Source of the DNA: Pseudomonas sp. UBA2684
Lineage (GTDB): Bacteria > Pseudomonadota > Gammaproteobacteria > Pseudomonadales > Pseudomonadaceae
Length of the DNA stretch: 64,000 nucleotides
Direction of reading: 5' to 3'
Assembly (NCBI GenBank): GCA_002354655.1
Contig: DELY01000050.1
Location: 340,037 to 404,036 of the forward strand
Positions 17,231 to 28,535 of the stretch are shown here, in pieces; within the stretch, counting starts at the first letter, position 1, and each line of letters starts with the position of its first letter. A model generated the notes under the pieces. It ran no database searches. It was not told the origin of the DNA and worked only from the letters and a program-made list of their open reading frames with translations. A program made the translations under genes and the position numbers.

Positions 17231-18237
17231 CAGCGCAGCACCTCCAGGTGCACGTCGGCGGCTTTGAGGCGCGCCAGCGCGGCATCCAGGTCGCCGCCGG
17301 TCAGGGCCAGGGTCAACTGGCCGTAGGGGGTGTCCTTGATACGGTCGATGCGTCCGGCGAGGATGCTGTAATCCACTCCGGTCTCGCGTGCCACGGTGCC
17401 GAGCAGCGGCGCATAGGTGGCCTCGCCCTGGAAGGTCAGGCGCAGGATGCGGCCCTGAACATGGGCGAAGTCGTCGTGTTGTTCGTGCTCGTCGACGTGC
17501 TCGGCTTCCTGGACGAAGCGCTTGGTGGTCGGGTGCTGCGGGTGCAGGAATACCTCGGCCACCGAGCCCAGTTCGACAATCGCACCGGCGTCCATCACCG
17601 CAACGCGGTCACAGACCCGGCGGATCACGTCCATTTCATGGGTGATCAGCACGATGGTCAGGTTCAGCTCGCGGTTGATCTCGGCCAGCAGCTGCAAGAC
17701 CGAGGCGGTGGTCTGCGGGTCGAGGGCGCTGGTGGCTTCGTCGCAGAGCAGGATCTTCGGTTCGGTGGACAGGGCGCGGGCGATACCGACGCGCTGCTTC
17801 TGCCCGCCGGACAGTTGCGCCGGGTATTTGCTGGCATGCTCGCTGAGGCCGACCCGCGCCAGCAGCGCGGCGACGCGCTCATCGATCTGGCGGCGCGACA
17901 ATTCGCCAGCCAGTTTCAGCGGCAGGGCGACGTTGTCGGCGACGGTCTTCGAGGACAGCAGGTTGAAGTGCTGAAAAATCATCCCGACCTGCTGGCGGAA
18001 ACGCCGCAGGCCATCGGCGTCGAGGGCGGTGGCGTCCACGCCGTCGACCTGGATGCGTCCACCCGAGGGCTCTTCCAGACGGTTGATCAGGCGCAGCAGG
18101 GTGCTCTTGCCGGCACCGGAATGCCCGATGATGCCAAACACCTCGCCACGGGCGATGTACAGGTCGGTCGCTTGCAAGGCCGGAATGGCTTGGCCACTGA
18201 CGCGGTACGCCTTGTGGACCTGATGGAATTCGATCAC
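17230..18237 (-). CDS. metN: methionine ABC transporter ATP-binding protein
   Basis: A 335-residue ABC ATPase with Walker [10 protein letters not shown] (residues 38-46), signature LSGGQKQR, Walker [13 protein letters not shown] and H-loop ITHEMDV. A C-terminal NIL domain (about 260-335) binds methionine and mediates transinhibition. First gene of metNIQ. I found no convincing promoter element in the 120 bp upstream. Confidence 0.94.
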   Translation of the reverse strand: MIEFHQVHKAYRVSGQAIPALQATDLYIARGEVFGIIGHSGAGKSTLLRLINRLEEPSGGRIQVDGVDATALDADGLRRFRQQVGMIFQHFNLLSSKTVADNVALPLKLAGELSRRQIDERVAALLARVGLSEHASKYPAQLSGGQKQRVGIARALSTEPKILLCDEATSALDPQTTASVLQLLAEINRELNLTIVLITHEMDVIRRVCDRVAVMDAGAIVELGSVAEVFLHPQHPTTKRFVQEAEHVDEHEQHDDFAHVQGRILRLTFQGEATYAPLLGTVARETGVDYSILAGRIDRIKDTPYGQLTLALTGGDLDAALARLKAADVHLEVLR

Positions 18238-18373
18238 GCGTTAAACCTTTTGGGTTTGTCGGGTTGCCGGGTAGGCATAAAAGGTCGGCTAGTCTACCCG
18301 TGGCTGTTTAGGCCGCAAAAATCTTTGTAGACCTATGGTTATAGCTAAAACGCGTAAGGCGAACCTGTTCGCG

Positions 18374-18443
18374 CCGCGACTTGTCCACCGCGGGCAGCCG
18401 CGCCTTGCACCGGGTGGACAAGGCTACGCCATGTCCACCCTAC
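18374..18443. repeat. palindromic intergenic repeat (GTGGACAAGGC family), copy 1
   Basis: Contains CTTGTCCACC, then GGTGGACAAGGC and CATGTCCACCCTAC. The same modules recur at 45754-45828 and 62547-62621. It lies between metN and the lipoprotein gene, and it can fold into adjacent hairpins. It has no coding potential. Confidence 0.7.
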
Positions 18444-18464
18444 GTGAACCCGCCTGTGTGGGGC

Positions 18465-19307
18465 TCAGTCCTGCGGTTGCGGGCTCAGCACCAGCTGCGG
18501 GACCTGACCGGGCTTGATCACCTGGCTCAGCCGCGGGCTGAAATTCGGGTCGAGGCGTTTGATCCGCGCCGTGAGCAACGCCGCCACCCAGGGATAATCC
18601 TTGGCCTGACGCACGTCGATGCGCACAGCGCAGCGGAATGCCACGACGTCTTCGGCGACGCGGTCGAGCAGGCTGCGCAGGCGTTCGTTGTCCTGGTTGT
18701 CGAGCATCGGCAGCGGCACCACGCTGCTGGCCGCGGCGGGATCGATCAGCTTGGCTTGCGGCGCGGCCGGTCGCTCGGGCGCCGCGGCGTTTGGCTGTTG
18801 TCTGGCCTCGCTGGCGGCCGCCTGGCGCTCGGCGGCTTGGCGTACTTGGCGCGCCTGTGCCTGGCGGGCGGCTTCGGCGCTGGCGGCTGCCTGCCGCGCC
18901 TGTTCGGCGGCGTTCACTTCATCCTCGCGGGCTTGGTTGATGGCGCCATCCAGGCCAGTGGTCAGCGCCGGTGCCTGCGGCATCAAGCGGCGCGCATGGC
19001 CGAGGGCCTTGGCGGCGCTGTCGAGATCGCCGGTTTGCAGGGCTTGTTGCCCTTGCTGCAGGTACGCCTCGGCCAGTTGTCGCTGGTATTGCTCCAGGCG
19101 GGTATCGCCGGTCGCGCGTTGTTGCAGGCTGCCGAGCTGGCTTTCCGCCGCGCTCAGTTGGCCGCTGGCCAGGCTTTGCTCCAGCTGGCGGAACGCGCTG
19201 ACCAGGTCGTCAGTGGGCAGATTGGCCACCTGCGGTGCGCTCTGGCAAGCGGCTAACAGCAGCGAAATCGCGACGATAGATAGACAACGTGAGGCGAACG
19301 ACATCAT
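18465..19307 (-). CDS. lipoprotein of unknown function (PA5502-like)
   Basis: A 280-residue lipoprotein. The signal ends LLLAACQS, so Cys is lipidated. The mature part is Ala- and Gln-rich, with helical, TPR-like repeats (residues 35-120) and a low-complexity Ala/Arg/Gln coiled stretch (130-190), then a compact C-terminal domain (about 195-280). Start set at the tandem ATG 19302-19307; the longer frame to 19433 has no signal peptide. Position between metN and znuB matches P. aeruginosa PA5502. Function unknown. Confidence 0.75.
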   Translation of the reverse strand: MMSFASRCLSIVAISLLLAACQSAPQVANLPTDDLVSAFRQLEQSLASGQLSAAESQLGSLQQRATGDTRLEQYQRQLAEAYLQQGQQALQTGDLDSAAKALGHARRLMPQAPALTTGLDGAINQAREDEVNAAEQARQAAASAEAARQAQARQVRQAAERQAAASEARQQPNAAAPERPAAPQAKLIDPAAASSVVPLPMLDNQDNERLRSLLDRVAEDVVAFRCAVRIDVRQAKDYPWVAALLTARIKRLDPNFSPRLSQVIKPGQVPQLVLSPQPQD

Positions 19308-19440
19308 TGCTACGAGTCTCGTGTTGTGCAAAAAACGCGCAAGTCTACACTGCGCTCGCCGGCCGAACCAATATTTCAGCCCGTGCGCCGTGGCAGGCTC
19401 ACCGTGGGGTCCATGCTCCGTACTGCCAGGCACTGCCCCC

Positions 19441-19556
19441 TTGGCGCGTCGCGTAACCCACCAGGCGATCTCCCGTGTTGCGTCGATGCTGGGTTACGGC
19501 GCAACGGCAAATCGTACAGGCCATCCCGCCTGTAACAAGCGCCTAACCCACCCTAC
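19441..19556. repeat. GTAACCCACC-type intergenic repeat
   Basis: Contains CGTAACCCACC (19451-19461), GGGTTACGGCGC (19491-19502) and GCCTAACCCACCCTACG near the end. These modules also form the interior of the elements at 15412-15676 and 52144-52389, but here the GGCTATGT terminal repeats and target duplications are missing. It may be a relic or a related repeat. It lies downstream of znuB in a 272-bp gap with no gene. Confidence 0.55.
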
Positions 19557-19579
19557 GAGAAGCCGTATAACCGCAGGTT

Positions 19580-20360
19580 TCAGGCTGTGCGGCGCGGCAG
19601 GGCAAAACTCAGCAAGAACAGGCTGGCGGCGGACACCACGATCGACGGCCCGGCCGGTGTGTCTTGGAACCAGGATAGGCTCAGGCCGCCGCACACCGCG
19701 ACGATGCCCAGCAAACTGGCGCCCAGCGCCATCTGCTCGGGCGTGCGCGCATGGCGCTGGGCGGCGGCGGCGGGAATGATCAGCAGCGAGGTGATCAGCA
19801 GCACGCCGACAATTTTCATCGCCACGGCGATCACCACGGCGATCAGCAGCATCAGGCTCAGGCGAATCGCCGCCACGGGCAGGCCCTCCACCCGTGCAAG
19901 CTCCTCATGCACGGTGATCGCCAGCAGCGGCCGCCAGAGCAGCGTGAGCAACACCAGCACCAGCGCGCTGCCGCCGAGAATCCAGGCCAGGTCGCTCGGA
20001 CCGACGGCGAGCAGGTCGCCGAACAGGTAGCCCATCAGGTCGATGCGCACGTCCTGCATAAAGCTCAGCACCACCAGACCCAGGGACAGGGTGCTGTGCG
20101 CAAGAATCCCCAGCAGGGTGTCGGAGGCCAGCGGCTGACGGGTTTGCAGGGTCACCAGCAGCACCGCGAGCAATACGCAGCCAACCGTTACCGCCAGGGT
20201 CGGGCTGACGTCGAGCATCAGACCCAGGGCCACACCGAGCAGCGCGGCGTGCGACAGGGTGTCGCCGAAATAAGCCATGCGCCGCCACACCACGAAGGAA
20301 CCCAGCGGGCCGGCGACGATGGCCAGAGCCAGGCCGGCGAGCAGCGCGTTGAGGAGAAAA

Positions 20361-20368
<8 letters not shown>
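19580..20368 (-). CDS. znuB: zinc ABC transporter permease
   Basis: A 262-residue membrane protein of the ABC-3 family with about eight helices ([32 protein letters not shown] near the start). ATG at 20366-20368 chosen for overlap with the end of znuC by 8 bases, indicating translational coupling. Imports zinc with ZnuC and ZnuA. Confidence 0.92.
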
Positions 20369-21166
<798 letters not shown>

Positions 21167-21170
<4 letters not shown>

Positions 21171-21652
21171 GCGGCCTCCCGACAACCCGCGCACAGGCCG
21201 ACCACTTCCACGGTCTGGCTTTCTACGTGGAACCCAACGTTCTGCGCGCTGCTGACAATCGCATCGCTGATCGCCGCCTGCTCCAGCTCGATGGCCGCGT
21301 GGCAGCTGCGGCAGATCAGGAACTGGCCCTGGTGCGCGTGTTCCGGCTGGTTGCAGCCGACGAACGCGTTGAGCGAGGCGATGCGGTGCACCAGGCCGTT
21401 TTCCAGGAGGAAATCCAGGGCGCGGTAGACCGTGGGCGGCGCGGCGCGGCGGCCATCTTCCTCGCTCAGCACGCCGAGAATGTCGTAGGCGCCGAGCGGT
21501 TTGTGGCTCTGCCAAACCAATTCCAGCACGCGTTTGCGCAGGGCGGTCAGGCGCAGCCCTTGGCGCGTGCAGATGGTTTCGGCTTCGGCCAGGGCATGGC
21601 TGACGCAGCGGGAATGGTCGTGCGGGCGTGAGGCCAGGGGTGTGAAGATCAT
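21167..21652 (-). CDS. zur: zinc uptake regulator, Fur family
   Basis: A 161-residue Fur-family repressor with an N-terminal winged helix ([31 protein letters not shown]) and zinc-site cysteines in CRSCH and CAGC. Zinc-loaded Zur represses znu genes. First gene of zur-znuC-znuB, divergent from znuA across a shared operator. Confidence 0.92.
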
Positions 21653-21678
21653 GGGCGGCGACGGCTTGGCGTGGAGAC

Positions 21679-21691
21679 GTTATTATATTAC
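21679..21691. promoter_or_regulatory. candidate Zur operator in the zur/znuA gap
   Basis: GTTATTATATTAC resembles the GTTATAATATAAC core of proteobacterial Zur boxes. It is the only AT-rich dyad in the short gap between divergent zur and znuA, so one operator could serve both transcripts. Confidence 0.65.
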
Positions 21692-21718
21692 CTGTTCCTA
21701 GCCGCTTGAGTGCTCCCC

Positions 21719-22660
21719 GTGTCGCGCCTTTTTTCGATCGTCAGTCTGTCCATCATCACCCTGTTCTCTTGTCTTGCCGCCCAGGCCGACGTGCGCGTGC
21801 TGACCAGTATCAAGCCGCTGCAATTGATCGCCGCCGCGGTGCAGGACGGGGTCGGCGCGCCCGAGGTGCTGCTGCCACCTGGTGCGTCGCCACACCATTA
21901 CGCGCTGCGCCCCTCCGATGTGCGCCAGGTGCGCGAGGTGGAGTTGCTCTACTGGGTCGGCGCCGACCTGGAAAGCTTTCTGCCGCGCGTGCTGAGCGGG
22001 CGCGACAAGCCCAGCGTGGCGGTGCAGGACCTGCCGGGCATGAGCCTGCGCCATTTCGGCGACAGCCATGCCGCGCATGACGAGCACGCCGACGAACATG
22101 GGCACGCCGCGCCTGAACACGACCACGATCACCGTCCCGGCATGCTGGACGCGCACCTCTGGCTGCTCCCGGCCAATGCCCGGGTGATCGCCGCGCGCAT
22201 GGCTGCCGACCTGGTCCTGGCCGACCCGGCCAATGCTGCGCGTTACCAGGCCAACCTGCGTGGATTCGAGGAACGTCTGAATGCCCTCGACCAGCGCCTG
22301 AAAGGCCGCCTGGCGGGTTTAGCGGGCAAGCCCTACTTCGTCTTCCACGAGGCCTATGACTACTTCGAAGCTGCCTACGGCCTCAAGCATGCCGGGGTGT
22401 TCAGTGTGGCCAGCGAAGTGCAGCCCGGTGCCCGGCATGTCGCGGCCATGCGCACGCGCCTGCAAGCGGTCGGCCCGACCTGCGTGTTCAGCGAGCCGCC
22501 GCTGCGTCCGCGCCTGGCGCAAACCCTCACCGCTGGCCTGCCGGTGACCTTGGCCGAACTGGATGCCATGGGCGGCGCTTTGCCGGTGAATGCGCAGGGT
22601 TACGAGGCGTTGCTGGATAACCTGGCCACTGGCCTGGTGGCGTGTCTGGGCACGCTTTGA
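21719..22660 (+). CDS. znuA: zinc ABC transporter substrate-binding protein
   Basis: A 313-residue periplasmic zinc-binding protein (cluster A-I). Signal peptide ends CLAAQA; zinc ligands lie in [15 protein letters not shown] and in [10 protein letters not shown]. The charged His loop is [19 protein letters not shown]. No ATG fits. GTG at 21719 is chosen over GTG 21710 because TTGAG is spaced 8 bases before it. Confidence 0.9.
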   Translation: MSRLFSIVSLSIITLFSCLAAQADVRVLTSIKPLQLIAAAVQDGVGAPEVLLPPGASPHHYALRPSDVRQVREVELLYWVGADLESFLPRVLSGRDKPSVAVQDLPGMSLRHFGDSHAAHDEHADEHGHAAPEHDHDHRPGMLDAHLWLLPANARVIAARMAADLVLADPANAARYQANLRGFEERLNALDQRLKGRLAGLAGKPYFVFHEAYDYFEAAYGLKHAGVFSVASEVQPGARHVAAMRTRLQAVGPTCVFSEPPLRPRLAQTLTAGLPVTLAELDAMGGALPVNAQGYEALLDNLATGLVACLGTL

Positions 22661-22664
22661 CTGA

Positions 22665-22841
22665 GAGGCTGTGAAAAAACTCTCGCCTACTGCGACCGCC
22701 TCAAAACATCCGCTGCGGCGTTGCGCTTCGTGAAAAGCCGGGTCATTTAGCTCACTAAACTCCCCTCCTTTTCACGAAGCGCGCCTTGCCGCGAACACCT
22801 GGAGACGGTCTCGCTACGGCGCTCGATATTTTCACAACCTC
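22665..22841. mobile_element. miniature inverted-repeat element with TGA target duplication
   Basis: A 177-bp non-coding segment starting GAGGCTGTGAAAAAACTC and ending TATTTTCACAACCTC. These are imperfect inverted repeats, flanked on both sides by TGA (22662-22664 and 22842-22844). A 3-bp TNA duplication and GAG ends are known for the IS1031 group of the IS5 family, so mobilisation by such a transposase is inferred. No ORF. Confidence 0.7.
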
Positions 22842-22890
22842 TGAGCGGTGGAGGGCGTCTGCAGGGTGGGCCGACGCCCACCCTGGGGCG

Positions 22891-23841
22891 TCAGAATGCG
22901 AACGGCAGCGGCAGCTCGACCTGTTGCCGTTGCGCCAGGCGGCGCTGGAATTCGCCCGGATCGTGGATCAGCACTTCCTGGCCGGCGAACGACTCGGCGG
23001 CGATCAGGCGTGACAACCAGAAACGCACGCAGGCGATACGCAGCATGGTCGGCCACAGCTCGGCTTCGGCGGCGCTGAACGGGCGCAGTGCGGCATAGGC
23101 GCCAAGCAGGGTGCGGGCGCGGGCGCCATCCAGCGCACCGTCCTCGTTGGAGCACCAATCGTTAAGGGCGATGGCCAGGTCATAGAGCATCGGGCCGGCA
23201 CAGGCGTTGTAGAAGTCGATCACTCCAGCCAGGTGCGTGCCGTCGAATAACACGTTGTCGCGGAACAGGTCGGCGTGCAGGTTGGCCCGCGGCAGAGCCA
23301 GGATGCGCGGTTTCAGCCGATGGATTTCCGCCAGCGCATCGCGCAGCAGCGGTAGCTGCGTCTCCGGCAGTTTCAGCGCCAGGCTCGGCCCTTTTTCGAG
23401 CATCCAGTCCAGACCACGGTCGCTTTTGCGCTCCAGTACCCGCTCGCGGGTGGCCAGGTGAATGTGCGCGAGCAGCGTGCCGACTTCCTGGCAATGGTGC
23501 GGGTTGGCGTGACTGACGTGCTTGCCGGCCAGGCGTGGCTGCAACAGCGCAGGCTTTTCCGCCAAGCTGCGCAGCGCTTCGCCATCGGCGGTGCGCAGGG
23601 CGTAGGGCACCGGTAGGCCAGCGTCATGCAGCACGTCGAGCAGCTCGATAAAGAACGGCAGGTCGTCACTCGGGCCGCGCTCGATCAGGGTCAGGACAAA
23701 CTCGCCCTGCTCCAGGCTGACGAAGAAGTTGCTGTTCTCGCTACCAGCGGCAATGCCCTGGAAGTCGCGTAGACGACCCAGGCCATAGGGGGCGAGAAAG
23801 GTTTCGAGCTCGTGACGCTCCAGGGGGGTGAACACCGACAT
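22891..23841 (-). CDS. thrB: homoserine kinase (ThrB, aminoglycoside-phosphotransferase fold)
   Basis: A 316-residue kinase of the APH-like ThrB type found in Pseudomonas, phosphorylating homoserine for threonine synthesis. Signatures are the ATP-binding segment GSENSNFFVSLEQGEFVLTL and the catalytic loop NLHADLFRDNVLFDG, followed by the metal-binding GVIDFYNAC. Cytosolic. It is followed, on the same strand upstream, by the DUF2782 gene. Confidence 0.92.
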   Translation of the reverse strand: MSVFTPLERHELETFLAPYGLGRLRDFQGIAAGSENSNFFVSLEQGEFVLTLIERGPSDDLPFFIELLDVLHDAGLPVPYALRTADGEALRSLAEKPALLQPRLAGKHVSHANPHHCQEVGTLLAHIHLATRERVLERKSDRGLDWMLEKGPSLALKLPETQLPLLRDALAEIHRLKPRILALPRANLHADLFRDNVLFDGTHLAGVIDFYNACAGPMLYDLAIALNDWCSNEDGALDGARARTLLGAYAALRPFSAAEAELWPTMLRIACVRFWLSRLIAAESFAGQEVLIHDPGEFQRRLAQRQQVELPLPFAF

Positions 23842-23860
23842 AATTAGGCCCTATGCCTCT

Positions 23861-24145
23861 TTACCAACTGAAAATTTCCCAGGCCGGAATCAACATGTCC
23901 GGGTCGTCGGAGCGCACGAAGTTGCCGTCGCTGCCATCGGCGCGCACCAGGAAATAGGGTTTGCCGCCTTTGGGGATGACCTTGATCGCATAGAGGAAGC
24001 CGTTGACCCGGTATTCCTGGATGGTGCGGTCGCCATCCTGGCGAATGGTGACGTCAGGCTCGGCCGAGGGGGCATCGTCCGCATGCGCCGCAATCGAAGC
24101 GAATGCCAGCAAACTGGCCAGCAACAGGCGATTAAGTGTGCGCAT
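23861..24145 (-). CDS. DUF2782 periplasmic protein
   Basis: A 94-residue protein with a signal peptide ending SIAAHA and a small beta-rich domain (TIQEYRVNGFLYAIKVIPKGG, DPDMLIPAWEIFSW). This matches the DUF2782 family located between thrB and polA in pseudomonads. Function unknown. Divergent from polA by 74 bp. Confidence 0.85.
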   Translation of the reverse strand: MRTLNRLLLASLLAFASIAAHADDAPSAEPDVTIRQDGDRTIQEYRVNGFLYAIKVIPKGGKPYFLVRADGSDGNFVRSDDPDMLIPAWEIFSW

Positions 24146-24219
24146 GGTAACCTTGTCCCTTTGTCGTCAACGATGCGCTCATTCTAGCGCCGCACCTGTC
24201 GAAAAGGTTGATCTTGCTC

Positions 24220-27066
24220 ATGTCAAACGCCCCTCTCGTTCTGGTCGACGGTTCCTCGTACCTGTACCGCGCCTTCCATGCCCTGCCGCCGCTGACCACC
24301 TCCAAGGGCTTGCCCACCGGGGCGGTGAAGGGCGTGCTGAACATGCTCAAGAGCCTGCGCAAGCAATACCCGAAGAGTCCGTTCGCGGTGGTCTTCGACG
24401 CCAAGGGCGGCACCTTCCGCGATGCGCTGTACGCCGAGTACAAGGCCAACCGGCCGTCGATGCCCGATGACCTGCGCGTGCAGGTCGAGCCGCTGCATGC
24501 CAGCGTGCGCGCCCTGGGTTACCCGCTGCTGTGCGTCGAGGGAGTGGAGGCCGATGACGTGATCGGCACCCTGGCCCGCCAGTGTGCCGGCGAAGGCCGC
24601 GACGTGGTGATTTCCACTGGTGACAAGGACATGGCGCAGCTGGTGTGCCCGCACGTTACCCTGGTCAACACCATGACCGGTAGCGTCTACGACATCGATG
24701 GCGTGAAAGCGAAATTTGGCGTCGGTCCTGAGCTGATCATCGATTACCTGGCGCTGATGGGCGACAAGGTCGACAACATCCCGGGTGTGCCGGGCGTGGG
24801 TGAGAAGACCGCGCTGGGCCTGTTGGTGGGGGTCGGTGGTGGTCTGGATGTGCTCTACGCCAACCTCGACAAGGTGCCGGAACTGCCGATCCGCGGCGCC
24901 AAGACCCTACCAGCCAAGCTCGAAGAACACCGCGAGATGGCTTACCTGTCCTATGAGCTGGCGACCATCAAACTCGACGTGCCGCTGAATATCGCCATCG
25001 ACTCGCTGCACCCGGGCGAAGCCGATCTAGCGGCGCTGATCGAGCTGTACGCCGAGTTGGAATTCAAGAGCTGGCGCGATGAACTGCTGCGCGCCAACCC
25101 GGCGGCCGTGGCCAAACCCGTGGTCAAGGCGGCTGCCGATGATCTGTTCGCCCTGGCGCCCAGTGCCAGCGCCGCCGAGCTGCCGCGCGCCGAAGCCGTC
25201 GCCGAGGTGGTCAGTGAAGCGCCCGCCGAGGTTCAGGCCCCGGTCGCTTTGGGTGACTACCAGTGCATCCTCGAGCAGGCGCAGTTCGACGTCTGGTTGG
25301 AAAAACTGCGCAACGCCGAGCTGATCGCCTTCGACACCGAAACCACCGGCCTGGATGCACAGAAAGCCCAGCTGGTCGGCCTGTCCTTTGCGGTCAAGGC
25401 CGGCGAAGCGGCGTATATTCCGGTCGCCCACTCCTATATGGGCGTGCCGACGCAGCTGGATCGCGATGCGGTGCTCAAGGCGTTGCAGCCGATTCTGGAA
25501 GACCCGCACAAGGCCAAGGTTGGCCAGCACGCCAAGTACGACATCAATATCCTCGCCAATGCCTCAACGCCGATCCGCGTGCAGGGCGTGGCGTTCGACA
25601 CCATGCTCGAATCCTATGTGCTGGACGCCACGGCGACCCGCCACGACATGGACAGCCTGGCGCTCAAGTACCTGGATCACAGCAATATCCGCTTTGAGGA
25701 CATCGCCGGCAAAGGCGCCAAGCAGCTGACCTTCGATCAGATCGACCTGGCCCAGGCCGCGCCCTATGCCGCCGAAGACGCCGACGTGACCCTGCGCCTG
25801 CACCAGCACCTGTGGGGCAAACTCTCGGCCGAGCCGAGCCTGGCCAAGGTGCTGCACGACATTGAGATGCCGCTGGTGCCAGTGTTGGCGCGCATCGAGC
25901 GCCAGGGTGCGCTGGTGGATGCCAACCTGCTCGGCCTGCAAAGCAACGAGCTGGGCGAAAAGCTGGTGGCGCTGGAGCGTCAGGCCTTCGAGATTGCCGG
26001 CGAAGAATTCAACCTGGCCTCGCCCAAGCAGCTCGGGGTGATTCTCTACGAAAAGCTCGGCCTGCCGGTGATCAGCAAAACCGCCAAGGGTCAGGCCTCC
26101 ACCGCCGAAGCGGTGCTCGCTGAGCTGGCTGAGCAGGACTTCGAACTGCCCAAGGTGCTGATGCAGTACCGTTCTTTAAGCAAACTGAAAAGCACCTACA
26201 CCGACCGTCTGCCGGAGCAGATCAACCCGCGCACCGGACGCATCCACACCAGTTATCACCAGGCGGTGGCGGCGACCGGACGCTTGTCGTCCACCGACCC
26301 GAACCTGCAGAACATCCCGATCCGCACTGCTGAAGGTCGGCGTATTCGCCAGGCCTTTGTCGCGCCGAAGGGCTACAAGCTGCTGGCGGCGGACTATTCG
26401 CAGATCGAGCTGCGCATCATGGCCCACCTGGCCAAGGACGAAAGCCTGCTGGATGCCTTCCGCCACGGTCGTGACGTGCACAAGGCCACCGCTGCCGAAG
26501 TGTTCGGCGTAGCGCTGGATGAGGTCACGGCTGATCAGCGCCGCAGCGCCAAGGCGATCAATTTCGGCCTGATCTACGGCATGAGCGCCTTCGGCTTGGC
26601 CAAGCAGATCGGCTGCGACCGCAAGCAGGCGCAGGCCTATATCGACGTGTATTTCGCCCGCTACCCCGGCGTGCTGGCCTATATGGAGCGCACCCGCGAG
26701 CAGGCTTCCGAACAGGGTTTTGTCGAAACCCTGTTCGGCCGTCGCCTGTATCTGCCGGACATCCACGCGAAGAACCAGGCGCTGCGCAAAGGCGCTGAAC
26801 GCACGGCGATCAACGCGCCGATGCAAGGCACGGCGGCGGACATCATCAAGCGCGCGATGGTCGCGGTGGACGGCTGGCTGAGCGAATCCGGCCTGGATGC
26901 CAAGGTCATCCTCCAGGTGCACGACGAGCTTGTACTTGAAGTGCGTGAGGATCTGGTCGAGCAGGTGCGTGAGCAGATCAAGCCGCTGATGGGCAACGCC
27001 GCAGCGCTGGATGTGCCACTGCTGGTCGAGGTGGGCGTCGGCGATAACTGGGACGAGGCGCACTGA
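24220..27066 (+). CDS. polA: DNA polymerase I
   Basis: A 948-residue polymerase with a 5'-nuclease domain (residues 1-290: [37 protein letters not shown]), a linker, a proofreading exonuclease with intact DTETTGLD at 372-379, and a polymerase domain with DYSQIELR (725-732) and VHDELVLEV (900-908). All catalytic Asp residues are visible. ATG 24220 is preferred over an upstream TTG at 24208. Works in repair and Okazaki fragment maturation. Confidence 0.97.
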   Translation: MSNAPLVLVDGSSYLYRAFHALPPLTTSKGLPTGAVKGVLNMLKSLRKQYPKSPFAVVFDAKGGTFRDALYAEYKANRPSMPDDLRVQVEPLHASVRALGYPLLCVEGVEADDVIGTLARQCAGEGRDVVISTGDKDMAQLVCPHVTLVNTMTGSVYDIDGVKAKFGVGPELIIDYLALMGDKVDNIPGVPGVGEKTALGLLVGVGGGLDVLYANLDKVPELPIRGAKTLPAKLEEHREMAYLSYELATIKLDVPLNIAIDSLHPGEADLAALIELYAELEFKSWRDELLRANPAAVAKPVVKAAADDLFALAPSASAAELPRAEAVAEVVSEAPAEVQAPVALGDYQCILEQAQFDVWLEKLRNAELIAFDTETTGLDAQKAQLVGLSFAVKAGEAAYIPVAHSYMGVPTQLDRDAVLKALQPILEDPHKAKVGQHAKYDINILANASTPIRVQGVAFDTMLESYVLDATATRHDMDSLALKYLDHSNIRFEDIAGKGAKQLTFDQIDLAQAAPYAAEDADVTLRLHQHLWGKLSAEPSLAKVLHDIEMPLVPVLARIERQGALVDANLLGLQSNELGEKLVALERQAFEIAGEEFNLASPKQLGVILYEKLGLPVISKTAKGQASTAEAVLAELAEQDFELPKVLMQYRSLSKLKSTYTDRLPEQINPRTGRIHTSYHQAVAATGRLSSTDPNLQNIPIRTAEGRRIRQAFVAPKGYKLLAADYSQIELRIMAHLAKDESLLDAFRHGRDVHKATAAEVFGVALDEVTADQRRSAKAINFGLIYGMSAFGLAKQIGCDRKQAQAYIDVYFARYPGVLAYMERTREQASEQGFVETLFGRRLYLPDIHAKNQALRKGAERTAINAPMQGTAADIIKRAMVAVDGWLSESGLDAKVILQVHDELVLEVREDLVEQVREQIKPLMGNAAALDVPLLVEVGVGDNWDEAH

Positions 27067-27090
27067 GTTCGCCTGCCAATAACCGGATTG

Positions 27091-27125
27091 CCTGCGGCAT
27101 AACGCCGCAGGTGGCGGGGTTTTTA
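27091..27125 (+). terminator. probable terminator of polA
   Basis: CCTGCGGC (27091-27098) pairs with GCCGCAGG (27104-27111). A GGTTTTT run follows after eight bases. The T-run is farther from the stem than usual, so efficiency is uncertain. Confidence 0.5.
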
Positions 27126-27182
27126 AAGCGTTTACGCATCAGCTCTACAGGTTTTATTGCCAATAGATTCTAAAAAAAGGCT

Positions 27183-27210
27183 GAACTTTGCATTTGCGCG
27201 GGCAGTCAGA
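27183..27210 (+). promoter_or_regulatory. sigma-22 (AlgU)-like promoter of the sRNA
   Basis: GAACTT (27183-27188), a 17-bp spacer and TCAGA (27206-27210) match the AlgU/RpoE-type GAACTT-N16/17-TCTGA promoter. The spacing to the predicted sRNA 5' end is about 7 bases. Confidence 0.75.
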
Positions 27211-27216
27211 GTTTAG

Positions 27217-27348
27217 GAATGGCCGTTAAAGCCCTTCAATGCTCCTTTGTTGTGTTAAGTGTTGGCAGACATCTGAACCCCGCCCTAGCGGTTCAGACCC
27301 TTAAACCCCGAACTTCTCCCTCCCCATACGAAGTTCGGGGTTTCTTTT
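27217..27348 (+). ncRNA. ersA: ErsA-type small RNA
   Basis: The interval between polA and engB carries an AlgU-like promoter and a strong terminator about 130 bases apart. This fits ErsA, the envelope-stress sRNA of P. aeruginosa, which is about 132 nt and lies between polA and engB at the position of Spot 42 in E. coli. The 5' end is estimated from the promoter. A pyrimidine-rich stretch (CTTCTCCCTCCCC) lies in the terminator loop region. No coding frame. Targets cannot be read from this window. Confidence 0.8.
27303..27348 (+). terminator. Rho-independent terminator of the sRNA
   Basis: AAACCCCGAACTTC (27303-27316) pairs perfectly with GAAGTTCGGGGTTT (27330-27343). The loop is pyrimidine rich and TTTCTTTT follows. 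Such U-rich ended hairpins are typical of Hfq-bound sRNAs. Confidence 0.9.
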
Positions 27349-27411
27349 GCCCGCAGAAAACTACGTCGACCCGTTCAATGGTGGGCTAAAGCCCGCCATT
27401 GGCCGGCGGCC

Positions 27412-28050
27412 TCAGTCTTCGTCTTCCGGTTGTTCCAGCAGTTCCAGCCAGTCGGCCAGCACCGCTTGTGCCTCTTCGATACCCATGCGTTTCGGCGCCG
27501 AGAACAGCTGGATGGAGACGCGCTCGCCCCAGCGCGAGCGAATGTCCTGCTGCACTTTCAGCAGGGCGGTTTTGGCGGCACCAAAGGCCAGCTTGTCGGC
27601 CTTGGTGAGGAGGATGTGCATGGGCATTTCGCTGGCCGCCGACCAGTCGAGCATCAAGACATCGAACTCGGTCAGCGGGTGGCGAATGTCCATCATCAGC
27701 ATCAAACCGCGCAGGCTTTCGCGGCTGCCCAGGTAGGCCTCCAGGTGTTTTTGCCAATGCAGTTTCAGTGGGATCGGCACCTTGGCGTAACCGTAGCCGG
27801 GCAGATCGACCAGGCGCCGTTCCTCGTCCAGGCGGAAGAAGTTGAGCAGCTGGGTGCGCCCCGGGGTTTTCGAGGTGCGTGCCAGGCTGGCGTGCGTCAG
27901 GGTGTTCAGCGCGCTGGATTTACCGGCGTTGGAGCGCCCGGCAAAAGCCACTTCGTGGCCCTGATCCTCCGGGCATTGGTCGACCTTGGCCGCGCTGATC
28001 AGGAAAGTGGCTTGTTGGCACAGGCCGATGATGGGGTTCTTTGCTTGCAT
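27412..28050 (-). CDS. engB: ribosome biogenesis GTPase EngB/YihA
   Basis: A 212-residue GTPase needed for large ribosomal subunit assembly. G1 GRSNAGKS, G3 DLPGYG and G4 TKAD are all visible in order. The ATG at 28048-28050 gives the usual length; the open frame runs further upstream but without conserved sequence. Synteny with polA is conserved across gammaproteobacteria. Confidence 0.94.
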   Translation of the reverse strand: MQAKNPIIGLCQQATFLISAAKVDQCPEDQGHEVAFAGRSNAGKSSALNTLTHASLARTSKTPGRTQLLNFFRLDEERRLVDLPGYGYAKVPIPLKLHWQKHLEAYLGSRESLRGLMLMMDIRHPLTEFDVLMLDWSAASEMPMHILLTKADKLAFGAAKTALLKVQQDIRSRWGERVSIQLFSAPKRMGIEEAQAVLADWLELLEQPEDED

Positions 28051-28535
28051 CAGGGTATCCGGTGAGGGCGGGCGTAAAAGGATTGGCAAACCGTGGAAAA
28101 TCTCGCGCGCGCTGGCTCGGCATAGGGCAAGCCCCGCGCCGCTAACAGCCAAGGCAGACTCGAAAGGGCGCCAGCACAGTAATCGGTTCAAAGACGCGAA
28201 GTGTACGGTGAGTGCCCGAGCATTACTCGTTTCACGTACCTCTGCGGGCACACTAGACTGCGTGCCAGGTGCCCGACTGCAACGCAGCATAGCCGAGCGT
28301 AGTCGGGTTTTATGGCCGGTTGGCAGGCGTGTGGGCCTTGCGACATTTGCGCGCATCCTGCTGGGCGCTACGCGGCGTGGCAAGCGGCGTCGTTTCCGTT
28401 TCAGTGGCGTCAGTATATAATGCCGCAGATTTTGTGTGCGCTTTGTCCCACCCGCAGGATAAGTGTTCACGGGAACGATTTAGATCATCTGCCCCTAGAA
28501 AGCAGTACGTTCCCCTCCCTGATGAGGCTGATCTG
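28051..28535. other. 485-bp gap between engB and the cytochrome genes
   Basis: Divergent upstream region of engB (left) and the cytochrome genes (right). Several frames are open only by chance. A TATAAT at 28416-28421, preceded 17 bp upstream by a weak TTTCCG, may be the cytochrome promoter. I saw no clear operator, repeat with terminal ends, or small gene. Confidence 0.4.

Noticed and set aside
19441..19556. Third copy of the 8-bp-duplication mobile element
   Set aside because: Interior modules are shared, but neither GGCTATGT ends nor flanking direct repeats are present, so it is listed only as a repeat.
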